Shown piece after piece: positions 34,460 to 44,965 of a DNA stretch of 64,000 nucleotides (its first letter is position 1; each line of letters starts with the position of its first letter). The translations under genes and the position numbers were made by a program. The notes beneath the pieces are model-generated. The model saw only the letters and a program-made list of their open reading frames with translations. It had not been told where the DNA came from and ran no database searches. Origin of the DNA: Apoderus coryli (Eukaryota; Arthropoda; Insecta; Coleoptera; Attelabidae); the NCBI GenBank assembly GCA_911728435.2, contig OU452198.1, positions 2,046,001 through 2,110,000 of the forward strand, given 5' to 3'.

Positions 34460-36003
34460 TCATTTTTTTTTAATAATAATAAAAATAAAGTGGCTTTATT
34501 AAACACATATTACATCGATATTACATATTATTGTGTTTATAAAGGCGAAGTCTAGCATAAATGCTACTCAACTAAACCTTAGAAAAAATGAAACAGTAAA
34601 TTCTAAAATTTAATACAAAAATATTATTGTATAACATAACAAAATTGACCAAATGAAATTTAGGCATTAATTAAATGTTAACACGTAATTATATTTTAAT
34701 TACATTGAAAAATTGACAAAATTAACTAAGTAATTAGTATTATCGCGAAGCAAGAAAAAAATCACGACATTTTCTACGGAAAACATACAAACTTAGATGT
34801 TTGAAATCGTTAGGCACAGAGTTATATACAGTTGAAGCATTATAACTAAAAGATCTCTTAAACATGGCGGTACGGAATCTCGGAAGACATAATTTTGTGC
34901 TATCTCTGATATTAACATCATGCAAATTGTGCCTGAATTGCAGTTTATTTCGAAGATCCATATCTAATCCTCCATAGGATTAGAAGAACCAAGAAGACGA
35001 AAAATGAAAACTGAGTAATGGTATTTAACACTTGTTTCGATACGCAACCATTTCAGTTCGTTAATCTTGCAGGAAACATGATCAAACTTTCTGAGACCAA
35101 AAACATACCTACAACACGTATTTTGAATTTTTTGAAGTCGATTTTGCGTGAACTTATCTAGGCAAGGGAAGTAGCAAATGTTGGCGTAGTTTATTATTGA
35201 TAGTACTAGAGATTCACACAATTTTTTTCTTAATTTAAAGTTTATCAAACTAATATTAGAGTACAGCAGTCTTAATACCATATAGCACTTCTTAACAATC
35301 ATTGACACATGTTCATGAAACCTCAGCTTCACATCATAAATAATGCCCAAGTTTCTCGCTTCACTTACCATATTCAAAGACATACCATTCAAGTGTGGTC
35401 TCAATTTTGAATCAATCAAGCTTTGAAAATTTTTCGGACAAAAACATAACACATGGGTCTTATCAAGATTTAAGCGCAGATTATGATTGTGTGCGTAATG
35501 ACTTATTCGCGACAAATCTTCATTTAACACACTACTAGCCTCTGCCACTCTAGATGGATCAAATTGAAAAGAGACCTGCGAGTCATCAGCAAAGCAATTT
35601 ATCTCGGAATACGTGACACAATCAAAAAAATCTGCAGTATAAAGTAGGAAAAGAATAGATCCCAAGATGCTACCTTGTGGTACGCCAGATGTAACAAGTC
35701 CAGTGTGAGATGCATTGTTTTTGACAATGGTAAACTGTTGACGATTTATTAAATAAGAATTTAGGAATTTCGATGACTGTTCATCGAAACCGTAATATCG
35801 CGCTTTTGAGACAAGTAACTCATGATCAATTGTGTCAAAAGCCATGGAGAAATCCAATAAAGTAAGAGCTGTAGCCTGCTTTTCATCAAGAGACCTAAAT
35901 ATATTATCAGTAACATTAAGTAATAAAGAAGTAGTGCTATAACTTTTCCTAAAACCTGACTGATGCGATGAAATAATTTTATTGTCAAAAAGAAAAATTT
36001 TCT
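34460..36003 (-). pseudogene. Non-LTR retrotransposon, 5'-truncated RT (intron 1)
   Basis: From about 36003 one frame gives QSGFRKSYSTTSLLLNVTDN. The frame 35857-34964 then has LLDFSMAFDTIDHELL (motif A), SGVPQGSILGSILFLLY, NCFADDSQVSF (ADD box) and a thumb with LVLSIINYANICYFPCLDKF. A TAG at 34964 is followed in frame by 34961-34740 with the C-terminal tail (FRTAMFKRSFSYNASTVYNS). The 3' UTR ends in AATAAAG and a (TTA)n/A-run tail at 34460-34505. It is disabled by one frameshift and the stop. It is oriented with the host gene. Confidence 0.9.
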
Positions 36004-36033
36004 GAAAATAGACTTAAGCAGTTTTGACTTTAA

Positions 36034-36123
36034 TCAAATTCACTGAAGATGAAACAGTAAAGTTCCGAAACATGTTTGGCTGATTTGAACATATGTATAA
36101 AAGTATTTTGTGGAGTAGACGTT
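36034..36123 (+). ncRNA. Hammerhead-like motif, partly decayed
   Basis: The plus strand reads stem I TCAAATTCA, core CUGAAGA, an extra U, stem II GAAAC...GUUCC (one mismatch), GAAAC-AU-GUU, and a stem I partner ending GATTTGA. It continues into TTTGAACATAT...TTGTGGAGTAGACG, the same arm sequence as the element at 23894-24248. Cleavage after GUU would be weaker than after GUC. It lies 30 bp from the 5' end of the LINE at 34460-36003. Confidence 0.5.
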
Positions 36124-36250
36124 TTTGATTTGTAAATATATTTTTTTAATTTTCTGCTGAAAATGCGACTTGTCCTAATAATAAAGATTTTTAATTATAT
36201 TAATTTTATTTATTTAGTTTTTTTTAATATTCATCAAATGGAAAACTCAC

Positions 36251-36407
36251 TTGGTATTTCGGGTAAATGTTTTTGGAGTGGTAGCCAGTCCTTGATTATT
36301 TGGATGCAATGTTTAACGTCTGCTGTAGTTTTACCATATTCCTCGTAAAGTTTAGCTTCGTAACCATTTTGATCGATTTGGAGCAAATTATCAATGGTAT
36401 ACGCCAT
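36251..36407 (-). CDS. CRAL-TRIO protein, exon 1 (start codon)
   Basis: ATG at 36407-36405 in the context CCAAATATGGCG. It encodes 52 residues beginning MAYTIDNLLQIDQNGYEAKL and ending KHLPEIP plus one base. The donor is A|GTGAGT. A possible upstream acceptor, TAATTACAG at about 36435, suggests a non-coding 5' exon farther upstream. The start is chosen because the sequence is already typical of the family N-terminus and no in-frame ATG lies between it and that acceptor. Confidence 0.9.
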
Positions 36408-36669
36408 ATTTGGACTTGTGTGCTTTTACGGTACCTCCTGTAATTAGTGAGAACTGTAAATAAACTTTTAGATATAAATAATATCTGTTTTTTGAACAAA
36501 GGTATTGTAAAACATATATCAAAGTTCCCATAAATATGATTATTGAGGTTATTTTATACAGTGGTTCCATTTTTGCCACCCAAAATAATTTGTCATCCGA
36601 CGTAGACACAATTTTCGGCAAAACCACGTTGTCTCCAAAACTATTGTTGATAGAATTTTGTAAATGCAT

Positions 36670-37268
36670 TACTTAGTAACTCAATTGGTAGAAAACCAGA
36701 CTGATGAACAGGGAAACCATATGCTGGAAGACTTTGGTGCAAGAACCAGATAAGCCCACTTGAGAAAAGTAAAAAAAAAGTGTTTATTTTCTGAATTTCA
36801 AATAAGGACAAGCTCAAATTAATACTGATGTTTATGGATATTATATGGAATATTTAAGACATAAAACATTATAATTTCAATTAGCAATTTATTATTAGAC
36901 ATACTTTAAAACAAAACTAGAAAATAATTCTTAACTGTGAAAAGTCTTCTAAGTCCAAGAACAAATTAAAATATATAAAACTTTTAGAAACATTTGGTAA
37001 CAATCTGTTTAAAATAATAGTCACAAAATTAGGTACTTAAAGTATCTTTATCAAAAACTAAGAGAAAATAACTATAAAACCACCCAACTAGTATCCATGA
37101 TACCCGTGGCGTGGTGTTTTGTTACAATTTAATTTGGATATGTTTCTATATATACTTAATAGCTGCCGTTAACTCTTACTTGTCCCAAGCTCTTACTAAA
37201 CTAAAAGACTATATTATTTTTTTAGACTATTTTATTCAGAAAAATACAATACAATACACAACAGAACT
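36670..37268. other. Upstream region of the CRAL-TRIO gene, no gene seen
   Basis: Probably holds the promoter or the first non-coding exon of the CRAL-TRIO gene, but no core promoter motif stands out. Confidence 0.4.
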
Positions 37269-37496
37269 TCAACTCCAAAATATATATTTAGCGTTAAATG
37301 AATGAAGTATCATATTAAATTCGTAGGCACCGTCCTCATTTGAGTCTTGCAATTCATTTTTGTGAGTTTCTAAATTTTCTTCTTCAAAATCAAACGGTAA
37401 TACCATAAATCTATTGCCGGAACGTACTTGTTTGCCAAAAGTTTCACATCTATTGGCGTTTTTTTCATTTAGAGTTAGTGGATATGGTTGGATCAT
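37269..37496 (-). CDS. Unrecognised ORF, 75 codons, protein-like composition
   Basis: ATG at 37496, stop at 37269. It encodes MIQPYPLTLNEKNANRCETF, then GKQVRSGNRFMVLPFDFEEE, then an acidic stretch and YEFNMILHSF. The balanced composition, unlike neighbouring random AT-rich frames, hints at a real or recently real coding exon. A 117-codon frame on the same strand ends at its start (37846-37493) but looks less convincing. I do not recognise a family. It could be an exon of a host gene or part of a transposon. Confidence 0.35.
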   Translation of the reverse strand: MIQPYPLTLNEKNANRCETFGKQVRSGNRFMVLPFDFEEENLETHKNELQDSNEDGAYEFNMILHSFNAKYIFWS

Positions 37497-38019
37497 TTTT
37501 GTGCAAAAATCGGGATACCAGTTGTAATACTGTATTCAAAGTAAGTACACTCACGTTTGTATCGGACAAGTATGTATGTACCAGGTGTCCCAAACTCGTG
37601 GCCCAGGCCTATTGTATGAAAACGAGATAAGATATTAAAAATCTTTTTAAGTGGTATAAACTGTGTTGCATTCAGGTATATTTTACGCCAAAAAAATATT
37701 TTTTTCCGATTTTGCGCCATTCCGAAAGCCCTAATTTTCCTAAATACCTTTTTACTAATAAATTTTTTTCTATCTTCATCCGCTAAGAAGCTAGAGTGCC
37801 AAAACTGACAAAACGATCGTATTAAAATATAATTCAACATAGCCATGTCAAATCAAATCCTCCATGAAAAACAATTATTCTGTCACATTACTAGTGACAA
37901 TTCTTGTCAAAATAATAAAGAATTAATTGTCAAAACAATAAATACGATACAAAAAGTAATTACAGGTAGTTACAACGTGTTTATAACAAAAATGTTTTCG
38001 ACAGACGAAATATGGCAAA

Positions 38020-38505
38020 TGCTGGATATCTGGAGCATTGCAAGCCCATTTTCAGATCTCTCAATCTAATGCCTCTCCCGTCTTTATATATATATTATCA
38101 ACTGCTTGAGATTCACAGATGTAAGCCCGATTTGTGTATTAACTCAACTTGTCATGAGTATGGTACGAGATCTGCGGACTTGGTACGGGCTCGGCGATGG
38201 AGATTGACTAAGTCTGCCAAGAATTCCCTACAGATTCGGTTATATAATGCACTTCCTCGTAGGGTCCGGGAGTACAGTTCAGAAATGTTCAAAAGAACTA
38301 TAAAATCATACTTGCTCAAGCATGTTTTTTATTCTGTGGAAGAATATTCCAAGGAAGTTGTACATTTTAGCAATTAGTCGCTTTTAATTTGTTTGTACCT
38401 ATGTTATGTTTTTTGTTGTAGATATAGTTTTGTATTTTGACCTACTGCAATTGTTTTGTACAAAACGTAGTCAATAAAGATTATTATTATTATTATTATT
38501 AAAAA
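38020..38505 (+). pseudogene. LINE 3' end (RT C-terminus) with (ATT)n tail
   Basis: The frame 38012-38377 carries CKPIFRSLNLMPLPSLYIYY, then C...HEYGTRSADLVRARRW and RLYNALPRRVRE, the C-terminal tail seen in the LINEs at 9.1 kb and 42.9 kb. The 3' UTR contains CAATAAAG at 38470 and ends in an (ATT)n run at 38476-38502. This is a short 5'-truncated insertion. Confidence 0.8.
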
Positions 38506-38519
38506 TAATATAATAATTG

Positions 38520-39600
38520 TTTAATTTATTGCAAAAGATGCGTTTTGGTTTTATATAGTGCAGGCAATGTCATCTTCGTCTCATCATCTTTGTTTCTTTC
38601 AATTGTCAGCCATATTTTGTCGACAAAGAAAATAATAAAAATTAGATAATAAACCAAAAAAATGTGATACAATAACCACCACCACCAGTCTTCAATTTGC
38701 ATTTCATCGGAAATGAATTGGAAGGAGCGGTGCATAAGAGGGGCCACCAAGATCTCTATAGATTTAACTTCTTCCTTCGGGGGTACTTACGAATCTCATA
38801 CCTCTGCACTTGGTGATAGAAAGAGTAGCAAATAAGACCATACTCAGACTGTCTCGGGAGGGAGGGAGATAGGAGAATCAATGAACAGAGAGCCTGGACA
38901 TATCTGATCAAACACATCCCATCTCCAAACCTCCCTATTGACGAAACTAAGAAAAAATGTAACTTTCAGAGGAATTTCAACATAAAGTTAAGTAACAAGG
39001 GGACTGGGAAAGGAACTTACACACCAGTAACCTCAAAGAAAACACTATGACGGCTCCAAAACCAATAAAGGGACCTGACAAGGAGTAATCTTGGGAATCA
39101 TTACGAAAAGTCCGGTAAGAACTTCAAAAAATAGGTTGTATTAATGTTTAGAAAATAATTAAAATTATAACGTTGGGGTGGAAGAAGGGGGAGAACAAAA
39201 TTCAAGCAACAGTAGTCGTTTTGAAGTAATTCTGGGTGGCAAGTTTTAAAATTGAAACACTGTATCTTAAGTTTAAATTAATATATTAGGTATTTGTTTT
39301 TATTTTTCTAATGAATTAAATAAGTTAATTATTGTAACTAATAGCAAAGATTAATGTGTACATTATATTTGCTAGTAGTATTTTAATTGTTACAACACAC
39401 GCAATGGCATAGCAGAGTTGGTTAGAAATTAGGATATATTTCTTTTTTTTTTTCGCAAAGCATAGTATACAGAGTGTCCCACATGGAGCTGCGACGATCG
39501 CAAATAAATTCATCGTTGGAAATTTTTATTATACTGCCGATTCACATAAACTGAAAAAATGTGAGCACCCTATATAACTTAAAAGGAGATATCAATCAAT
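38520..39600. other. Intergenic, no gene supported
   Basis: No recognisable feature except an ACAGAGTGTCCC word at 39468. Confidence 0.5.
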
Positions 39601-39611
39601 ATCAATAAGGT

Positions 39612-40826
39612 AATACAGGGTGCGGCATCATAACTTCCTTTTTTTAAATGCGCGCTATTTAGACTGTAAAGATCGAACTGGGGGGAAACTGCTCTTATTC
39701 GGTAGACGTGCATCTAAAGTTTTGTTCCCCATCCGGTCAGGCTCCACGATGCGTTGTAACAGTGAGCAACGTGCATTTGCCAGCGAGGGGTACTTTTCGA
39801 ATGGACGTTCTGTGATCGCAAATCAGCGTGCCTTTCGAAATCGATTCAGAGCCTGTGCCAGCTCGAAAATCAATAGTTACAAGGATCTTTACATTCAGAC
39901 AAAGCGCGAGTGTGACGAGACGAGGAAATTGGAGTTTGAAGATTTGTGAGAGCCTCAATATTGCGATGCCCACGGCGTTTTGCCAGCAAACATGCATCTG
40001 TCCTAAGACTTTCCGCTCGTTCAGTGAGGCGAATTCTTCACGATGATCTTCATTACCATCCGTACAAGTTGGCGATTGTTCAAGAACTCTTTCATTTCTC
40101 GAAAACGTTCCTGAGGACGCAATTGTTTTTTTAGTGATGAGGCCCATTTCCACGTGAGTGGATACGTCAACAAACAAAATACTGGGCCGACACCAACCCC
40201 CGCGAATTGCATTAAAGGCCCCTGCACTCACCTAAAGTTAACGTGTGGTGTGCAAATTTCTTCGGCTGGGGAATTGATTCCTGGTTTTTTGAAGAAAATG
40301 AGGAAACAGTGACAGTGAATTCTAACCGATTTTTCCCCTCGACTTAACAAATTGGATTTCGGGCGCCACGGCTCACACTTCAAGGGTAGCAATGGCTGTT
40401 TTGAGGGAACACTTTGGGGGGCGCCTAATCTCAATCAGCGGTGATTTGGAGTGGCCAGCTCGTTCCCCCGATTTGACCCCTTGCGATTTTTTATGGAGAT
40501 TTTTTAAATCCCGTGTTTATATCAATGCTTTGAGATCTTCTAGGGTTCTTGAACGACCCTAGAAGATCTTAAAGCCAACATCCGGGCCGAAATGGTCAAC
40601 ATACCTGCTGCCATGCTGGAAAGGGTTATGACAAATGCCAGAAATCGGCTTATTCAGTGTATCGACAATGGAGGGCGTCACCTACGTGACATGATTTTTA
40701 AAACTGTTTGAAGCAAAATGTATGTATGTACCTACATTATTTAATAAAATAATAAAAACTTCTACTCCATAAAATGGGTTTTATTGCGTTTTGAAATAAG
40801 GAAGTTATGTTGCCGCACCCTGTATG
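39612..40826 (+). mobile_element. Mariner-type DNA transposon with 27-bp terminal inverted repeats
   Basis: Left end 39614-39640 (TACAGGGTGCGGCATCATAA then CTTCCTT) and right end 40798-40824 are inverted copies with one difference. Both are bounded by TA, the target duplication of the Tc1/mariner superfamily. The element is 1.2 kb and contains one transposase pseudogene on the plus strand. The same CAGGGTG start recurs at many places in the window. Confidence 0.92.
39749..40711 (+). pseudogene. DDE transposase (Tc1/mariner superfamily), frameshifted
   Basis: Begins MRCNSEQRAFASEGYFSNGR SVIANQRAFRNRF, the helix-turn-helix start of the insect mariner-like group. DLHYHPYKLAIVQEL follows in another frame (about 40045-40085). 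The middle has AVLREHFGGRLISISGDLEW, then PARSPDLTPCDFLW, which contains the last catalytic Asp. The end is MLERVMTNARNRLIQCIDNG and HLRDMIFKTV to TGA at 40711. It has several frameshifts, an FFSDE-type motif that is not intact, and a palindromic 37-bp insertion at 40533-40569. It is not functional. Confidence 0.88.
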
Positions 40827-40829
40827 ATA

Positions 40830-41740
40830 GTTAGTTAACATCAACGTAAACAGTTTTTCTTCAACTTTATTATACACAGAAATTATTGACCAAATTTCTT
40901 CATATTTTTTTTTTGTGAAAACCGTAAGAGATAGGTATAAAAAAAATAGTTTAACAAAAAAAAAGTTTTTATTTCTCTTTTTGGAGACCGCCCTGTATAC
41001 GTGCAATGTCTAGCAGCCTAATAAATAATAACTTTATTAATTCCACAGAATATAAAATAATTACAATATTCTACATTATGGGATTATCAATACAAATTGT
41101 TACAATAAAAACAAACAAAGAACAATACTCAACCCAACTCAAACACCATACAATAATAATACATATTATAGGTGTTTCTAAAATAGGTGGTCAAAATTTC
41201 CTTTAATTTCCTCTTTTTCAAACTAAAAAACAAGAATACACTATAAAACAAGGCATTTAACTTTTTTTTTTTTTCATCACAAAAATTATATAACTAAATA
41301 CGTAAATGTGTAGTAGGTACGTTTCTTTTCTTTTTAAAGTACATAATAAATGGTGTTAACATTCTCGAGATGAAAGATTTTTTTTCCAAAAGTCCTTATT
41401 TAAAAAGATACAGGGTGTTAAAGATGACTGCCTGAGGACGGTTTTGTTGAAATATCTACTAATTTCACTTACCTGACCAAACTAATAAAATTAATCTTAA
41501 AACTATAATAATTAAACTTGGTTTGACTGAATATAACGTTATAATTTAACACATGATGAGGACTGGATTAGATTACAATTTACAAAGTGAAACAAATTTC
41601 TGCTACGATAAATGAACTTGAAAGTAAAAATTATTGTTCAATGTAACAGTCAAGGTAATAGAGATATTAAACCATATCAATCTACAGGCCCGGACGTAAT
41701 CATGGTAATTCTCTTGTTATCGATTGCTTCATGAAAATAT
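40830..41740. other. Intergenic, no gene supported
   Basis: AT-rich. CCCTGTATA at 40992 and TACAGGGTGTT at 41410 face each other about 420 bp apart and could mark a small decayed element. No coding region. Confidence 0.45.
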
Positions 41741-41749
41741 CTTGTAATA

Positions 41750-42110
41750 ACCCTTTTAACGGCTAACTTTTGGTGAATGGGCGCTACCAAAGTTGGATGA
41801 AGATCCACTATTGCGATGGAGCGCAAGATTGCCGTATTTGGTGTGATGAGCAGCCAGAAGCATCCCGAAAAATGTACTGTTTGGTGTGAATTATAGGCCG
41901 GTGGCATGCTTGGCCGTACTTTTTCAAGACGACGAAGGCAGCAACGTTACTGTGAATGGCGAGCGCTACCGTGCAATGATTACAAATTTTGTTTTGCCCA
42001 AAATGGAAGAGCTGGACTTGGCTGTCATGAGGTTTCAGCAAGACGGGGCCACATGCCACACAGCACGCGAAACAATGACCCGATTGTGAAGCAGGTTCGG
42101 TGAATTTTAT
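41750..42110 (+). pseudogene. Mariner-like transposase fragment
   Basis: QKHPEKCTVWCEL (about 41855-41895), then a frame with GERYRAMITNFVLPKMEELD and RFQQDGATCHTARETMTRL. These match the 'kvTVWCg', 'tVng.rY..mi..f..P.l' and 'FQQDGATcHTar' blocks of insect mariner-like transposases, including the second catalytic Asp. Neither end is present. It abuts a LINE fragment of the same orientation. Confidence 0.85.
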
Positions 42111-42269
42111 GTGTGTTTTTTTTTAATCAAATCCGAAAGTTCTTAAAAAATCATCTTTTATTTCATTAACAGTATCTTCAGTTTTCTTCACCTCGGCTGT
42201 TGTTTGTCTGTCATTATCGTCCTTGTTCATCCAATATTATACTTCTTCTTGTCGATTATCTTCAATTGC

Positions 42270-43210
42270 GGCTATTGAAAATTACAGACCTATAGCTTTG
42301 TTAAGTACCTTCTGATTTTTAAGTAAGTGTGGGGTCTTGAGTAACTGTCAACATGGGTTTAGAAAGGGATTTTCTACCGAAACATGTACCCGAGAGTTTA
42401 TTCAGCGTGTTTATGATCTGACCAATGATGGTTCGTACGCCGTCGCTATCCTATTCGATCTGTTTTGGGCGTTTGACGTGGTAGATAGAGACTTCTTATG
42501 CGACAAATTAAAAAATATTGGAATACGCGGCCCAGTTAATACATGGATACGATCTTATTTATCTAACGAAAGGTAACTATCAAAATTAACTTTGTTTTAT
42601 CAGATGTTAGAAATATTGATATAGAAACTCCTCAAGGCAGCATACTGGGTCCACTTCTTTTCCTGCTCTATGTCAATGATCTACCAGCAGATATCACGCA
42701 TGGTCATGTCTATATGTACGCTGACGATACTACGATTTTGCTGTCGAGGCACTGAAACATAAAATTAATCAAACCCTCAATAAATTTCACACATGGTGTG
42801 GGAAAAACCGCCTAATGATAAACTATAATAAAACAAAGGCCCTAAACTTCAGTAGACATATAACACAAAATTTTAATGTAAACTTCGAAAACAATCAGTT
42901 AGCTTTTTCAAATTCAGTTGCCTATTGGGAGTGATAGTGGATCCGACGTTGAGCTGGCAGGAACATGTTGAGAGTTTATGTGGCAAATTAAATAAAAACT
43001 TATTTGTGTTACATTCCTTGAAGAGGTTTATGTGCGTGAAGTCGTTGCTCTCGGTTTACTATGCTATGATTGATATTTTTAAAAGCAAACATCTGACTCC
43101 CACCTGTGGCAGTAGTCATGATTATCCAACCAGAGGAAGAGATAGGTTGTACTTACCGCGTCCTAAGTTTGAATTTTATAAGAAGTCACCATCATATGCG
43201 GGCTGTTTCT
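42270..43210 (+). pseudogene. CR1/Jockey-type LINE RT fragment, same family as 9-10.8 kb
   Basis: ENYRPIALLSTF near 42275, then the frame 42337-42576 with NCQHGFRKGFSTETCTREFI and LFDLFWAFDVVDRDFL (motif A). Another frame at 42625-42750 has TPQGSILGPLLFLLYVND and YMYADDTTILLSR. The frame 42925-43236 has GVIVDPTLSWQEHVESLCGK and TRGRDRLYLPRPKFEFYKK. Order and motifs match the 9-10.8 kb copy. Deletions and at least four frameshifts are present, and the 3' end is cut at about 43207. Confidence 0.88.
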
Positions 43211-43215
43211 TTACT

Positions 43216-43759
43216 TTATTCTTTTGTTGTTTCTAATTGAATTTCTAACATTTCTCTATTTTTTGAAGAAGTGGTTATGTTTGAATTTACTGAACTCATT
43301 TTATTTCCTTCAACATTTACTGGAGGATTCTTATTTGTCTCGGTATCTACTCCCGCAATTCTGGAAGGGATATTTCGCATTTCCTCATTTCCTAGGCCAG
43401 GAAATCTCAATAAATTTGAAATTTCGCTTTTGGACTATTTTGACATTTTTCTACTTTTGCATATCCCTACTTTTATCTTTTTGTGTAGATTTTTTCCCAC
43501 TTTTGATATCTTGTAAGCTCAAAGGACCAAGAAATGTTTTCCTAAATACTTGCATAAACACAGTTTGTATATTATTGATGAAAAATTGTAAAACTCCGGC
43601 CGGTGTCACATTGTAGGCTTCCCTTACGAAAGTAACGGTACAAATTCTCAGTGAGTAAACATAATGAGCGTCGCGAATAGCATTGACTATTTTTGTTGAT
43701 CTACATGCGAAGGATCTGTGGACCACTATGGATACCCCCGTATCTACCTCACCCATCAT
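43216..43759 (-). other. Unrecognised minus-strand ORFs, possibly a TE ORF1
   Basis: 43759-43451 reads MMGEVDTGVSIVVHRSFACR and continues with SLRICTVTFVREAYNVTPAG, a plausible folded domain, then a lysine-rich tail. 43410-43216 continues in another frame with a polar sequence. I do not recognise it. An ORF1 or gag-like protein of a transposon is the best guess from its place and its basic tail. Confidence 0.3.
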
Positions 43760-43769
43760 TTAAGAATAA

Positions 43770-44530
43770 CAGTGACAAATTCAATGTTTTTACATAATTA
43801 AAAAAAAAAAATCTAAAATTTTATTAAACAACACAAAAAGTGAATGTGCGCCACTCTCTGCTTCCTGTAGTGTAGCAAACAGAAGGTCGAATCTTTGTTG
43901 GTTTTGTCCACTCTTACAATTTACTTTTACTATAATTAATTCACTTAGTTCTTATCAATAGGTATACTTACAGCGCCGTACTTTTGTCTCGCATCTAGTA
44001 AATTTTGAATATCTAATAAAATATATTCGGTACGCCAATGGTCCGATATCACTAAACGGATCGTGTGAAACTTCATTTACGTAAATAAAAAAATAAAAAT
44101 AAGTTAAAAAAAATTCACCTACCGGGAATCAAATCCTGACTTCCCAACTCACTTTACGCAATCTTTCATTAAAAAAAAATTCGCGTGCAGCACAGTACAC
44201 GTGATCGAAGTGAATACTTCTGTCACCAGAATTTCAAACTACAACATATTTATTTCTCTTGGGTAAAGTATATATTATTAAATATCTCTGTCTCTCTCTC
44301 CCTCATATTTGTTATATGCTTCATCTTTTTTGCGTGACGAAAATATTAAATCGTGTCGTGACGTGACGCGACCTTGAAAAATCACTCTCATGCGGCCAAA
44401 GAAGTATTCACTTCAAAAAATAAACTGTTGCCCTCGAGGCACGAATAGCTTTCCATATTTAAGTGCAAAAGTAACATTTTTGTAACCTTTATGTCATTTA
44501 CCTTTCTCGTAAAACCCTTGGTGACAAGCT
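43770..44530. other. Non-coding repeat-like interval
   Basis: 44206-44221 (CGAAGTGAATACTTCT) and 44400-44414 are inverted copies about 180 bp apart, flanking TCTCTC and GTCGTGACGTGACGCGACC stretches. This suggests a small palindromic element. 44133-44165, read on the minus strand, has a B-box-like GGATTTGATTCCC, so a tRNA-derived SINE is possible but not shown. Confidence 0.35.
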
Positions 44531-44534
44531 ATAT

Positions 44535-44965
44535 ACAGGGTGTCCGTTTTAAGTGATACCACTATTGCTATCTCAGAACCTTAACAGCTACGAGCTCCGT
44601 TTTTTGATCCCTCTTCAGGATCCGTTTACTACGTTGTCAAATTCTCCTTAGTTTCTGAGATACATGGTGATTTGCGAAAAACGCCGAATTAGATTTTGTG
44701 GAATAGTTTTAAAACTATTTATTTCCGGGATACGGTTTATATTAGAAAGTTGTTTAGGTTAAATTTCTCTACAAGATGCTGACTTTAGATTTAACCTCCG
44801 ATATTTCGTCTTTCGGCAACTACCATCAACTTTGTTTTTTTAAATACCGACCTGAATCTTTCAGTTTCTTTTCTTAAAGCATTTGTCATTTCCTTTAAAA
44901 TACGGTATCAGTCAGGCATCTCTGTCGACGTTTTGATATGAAAATAACTATCATCAACATATTTC
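44535..44965. repeat. Solo arm of the foldback family
   Basis: Starts TACAGGGTGTCCG and shares ordered words with the left arm of the element at 59385-59990: CGCCGAATTAGATTTTG against GGCCGAATTTTATTTTCC, and GACGTTTTGATATGAAAAT followed by ATCATCA against GACGTTTTGATTCGATAGT followed by ATCATCA. No partner arm is seen nearby. Confidence 0.55.

Larger units (their letters stand above)
21034..36407 (-). other. Host gene: CRAL-TRIO lipid-transfer protein, six coding exons, complete CDS
   Basis: Coding exons on the minus strand: 36407-36251, 30806-30647, 29525-29279, 29213-29103, 23401-23299 and 21182-21034. All junctions are GT-AG, phases match (1, 2, 0, 0, 1) and lengths sum to 927 nt, giving 308 aa plus stop. 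The product has a CRAL-TRIO N-terminal helical domain (about residues 20-100, with NQITVFLLLNKFHMESTK and YYTIRTLLPEFFEN). The lipid-binding CRAL-TRIO domain follows (about 106-262, with PLPKPLNNYERVIYV, IIYDCTDF, SSIHIFNAASYMDTL and IPKDILPKDVGG). The insect-type tail is FRKLCVD. Such soluble proteins carry small hydrophobic ligands such as tocopherol or retinal, and the ligand here is unknown. Introns are 5444, 1121, 65, 5701 and 2116 bp; three are swollen by transposons. No frameshift or stop was found, so the gene looks functional. Confidence 0.93.

Noticed and set aside
36391..36669. 92-codon minus frame with hydrophobic stretches overlapping exon 1
   Set aside because: It runs through a probable splice acceptor and overlaps the CRAL-TRIO start in another frame; composition looks like AT-rich noise.
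37493..38069. Divergent ORF pair starting near 37845
   Set aside because: Both are low-complexity or lysine-rich without motifs, and their starts overlap by chance.
39737..40231. 164-codon minus frame
   Set aside because: Antisense shadow of the mariner transposase.
44133..44165. tRNA-like B box on the minus strand
   Set aside because: The surrounding sequence does not fold into a cloverleaf by eye and no A box was found; at most a SINE remnant.
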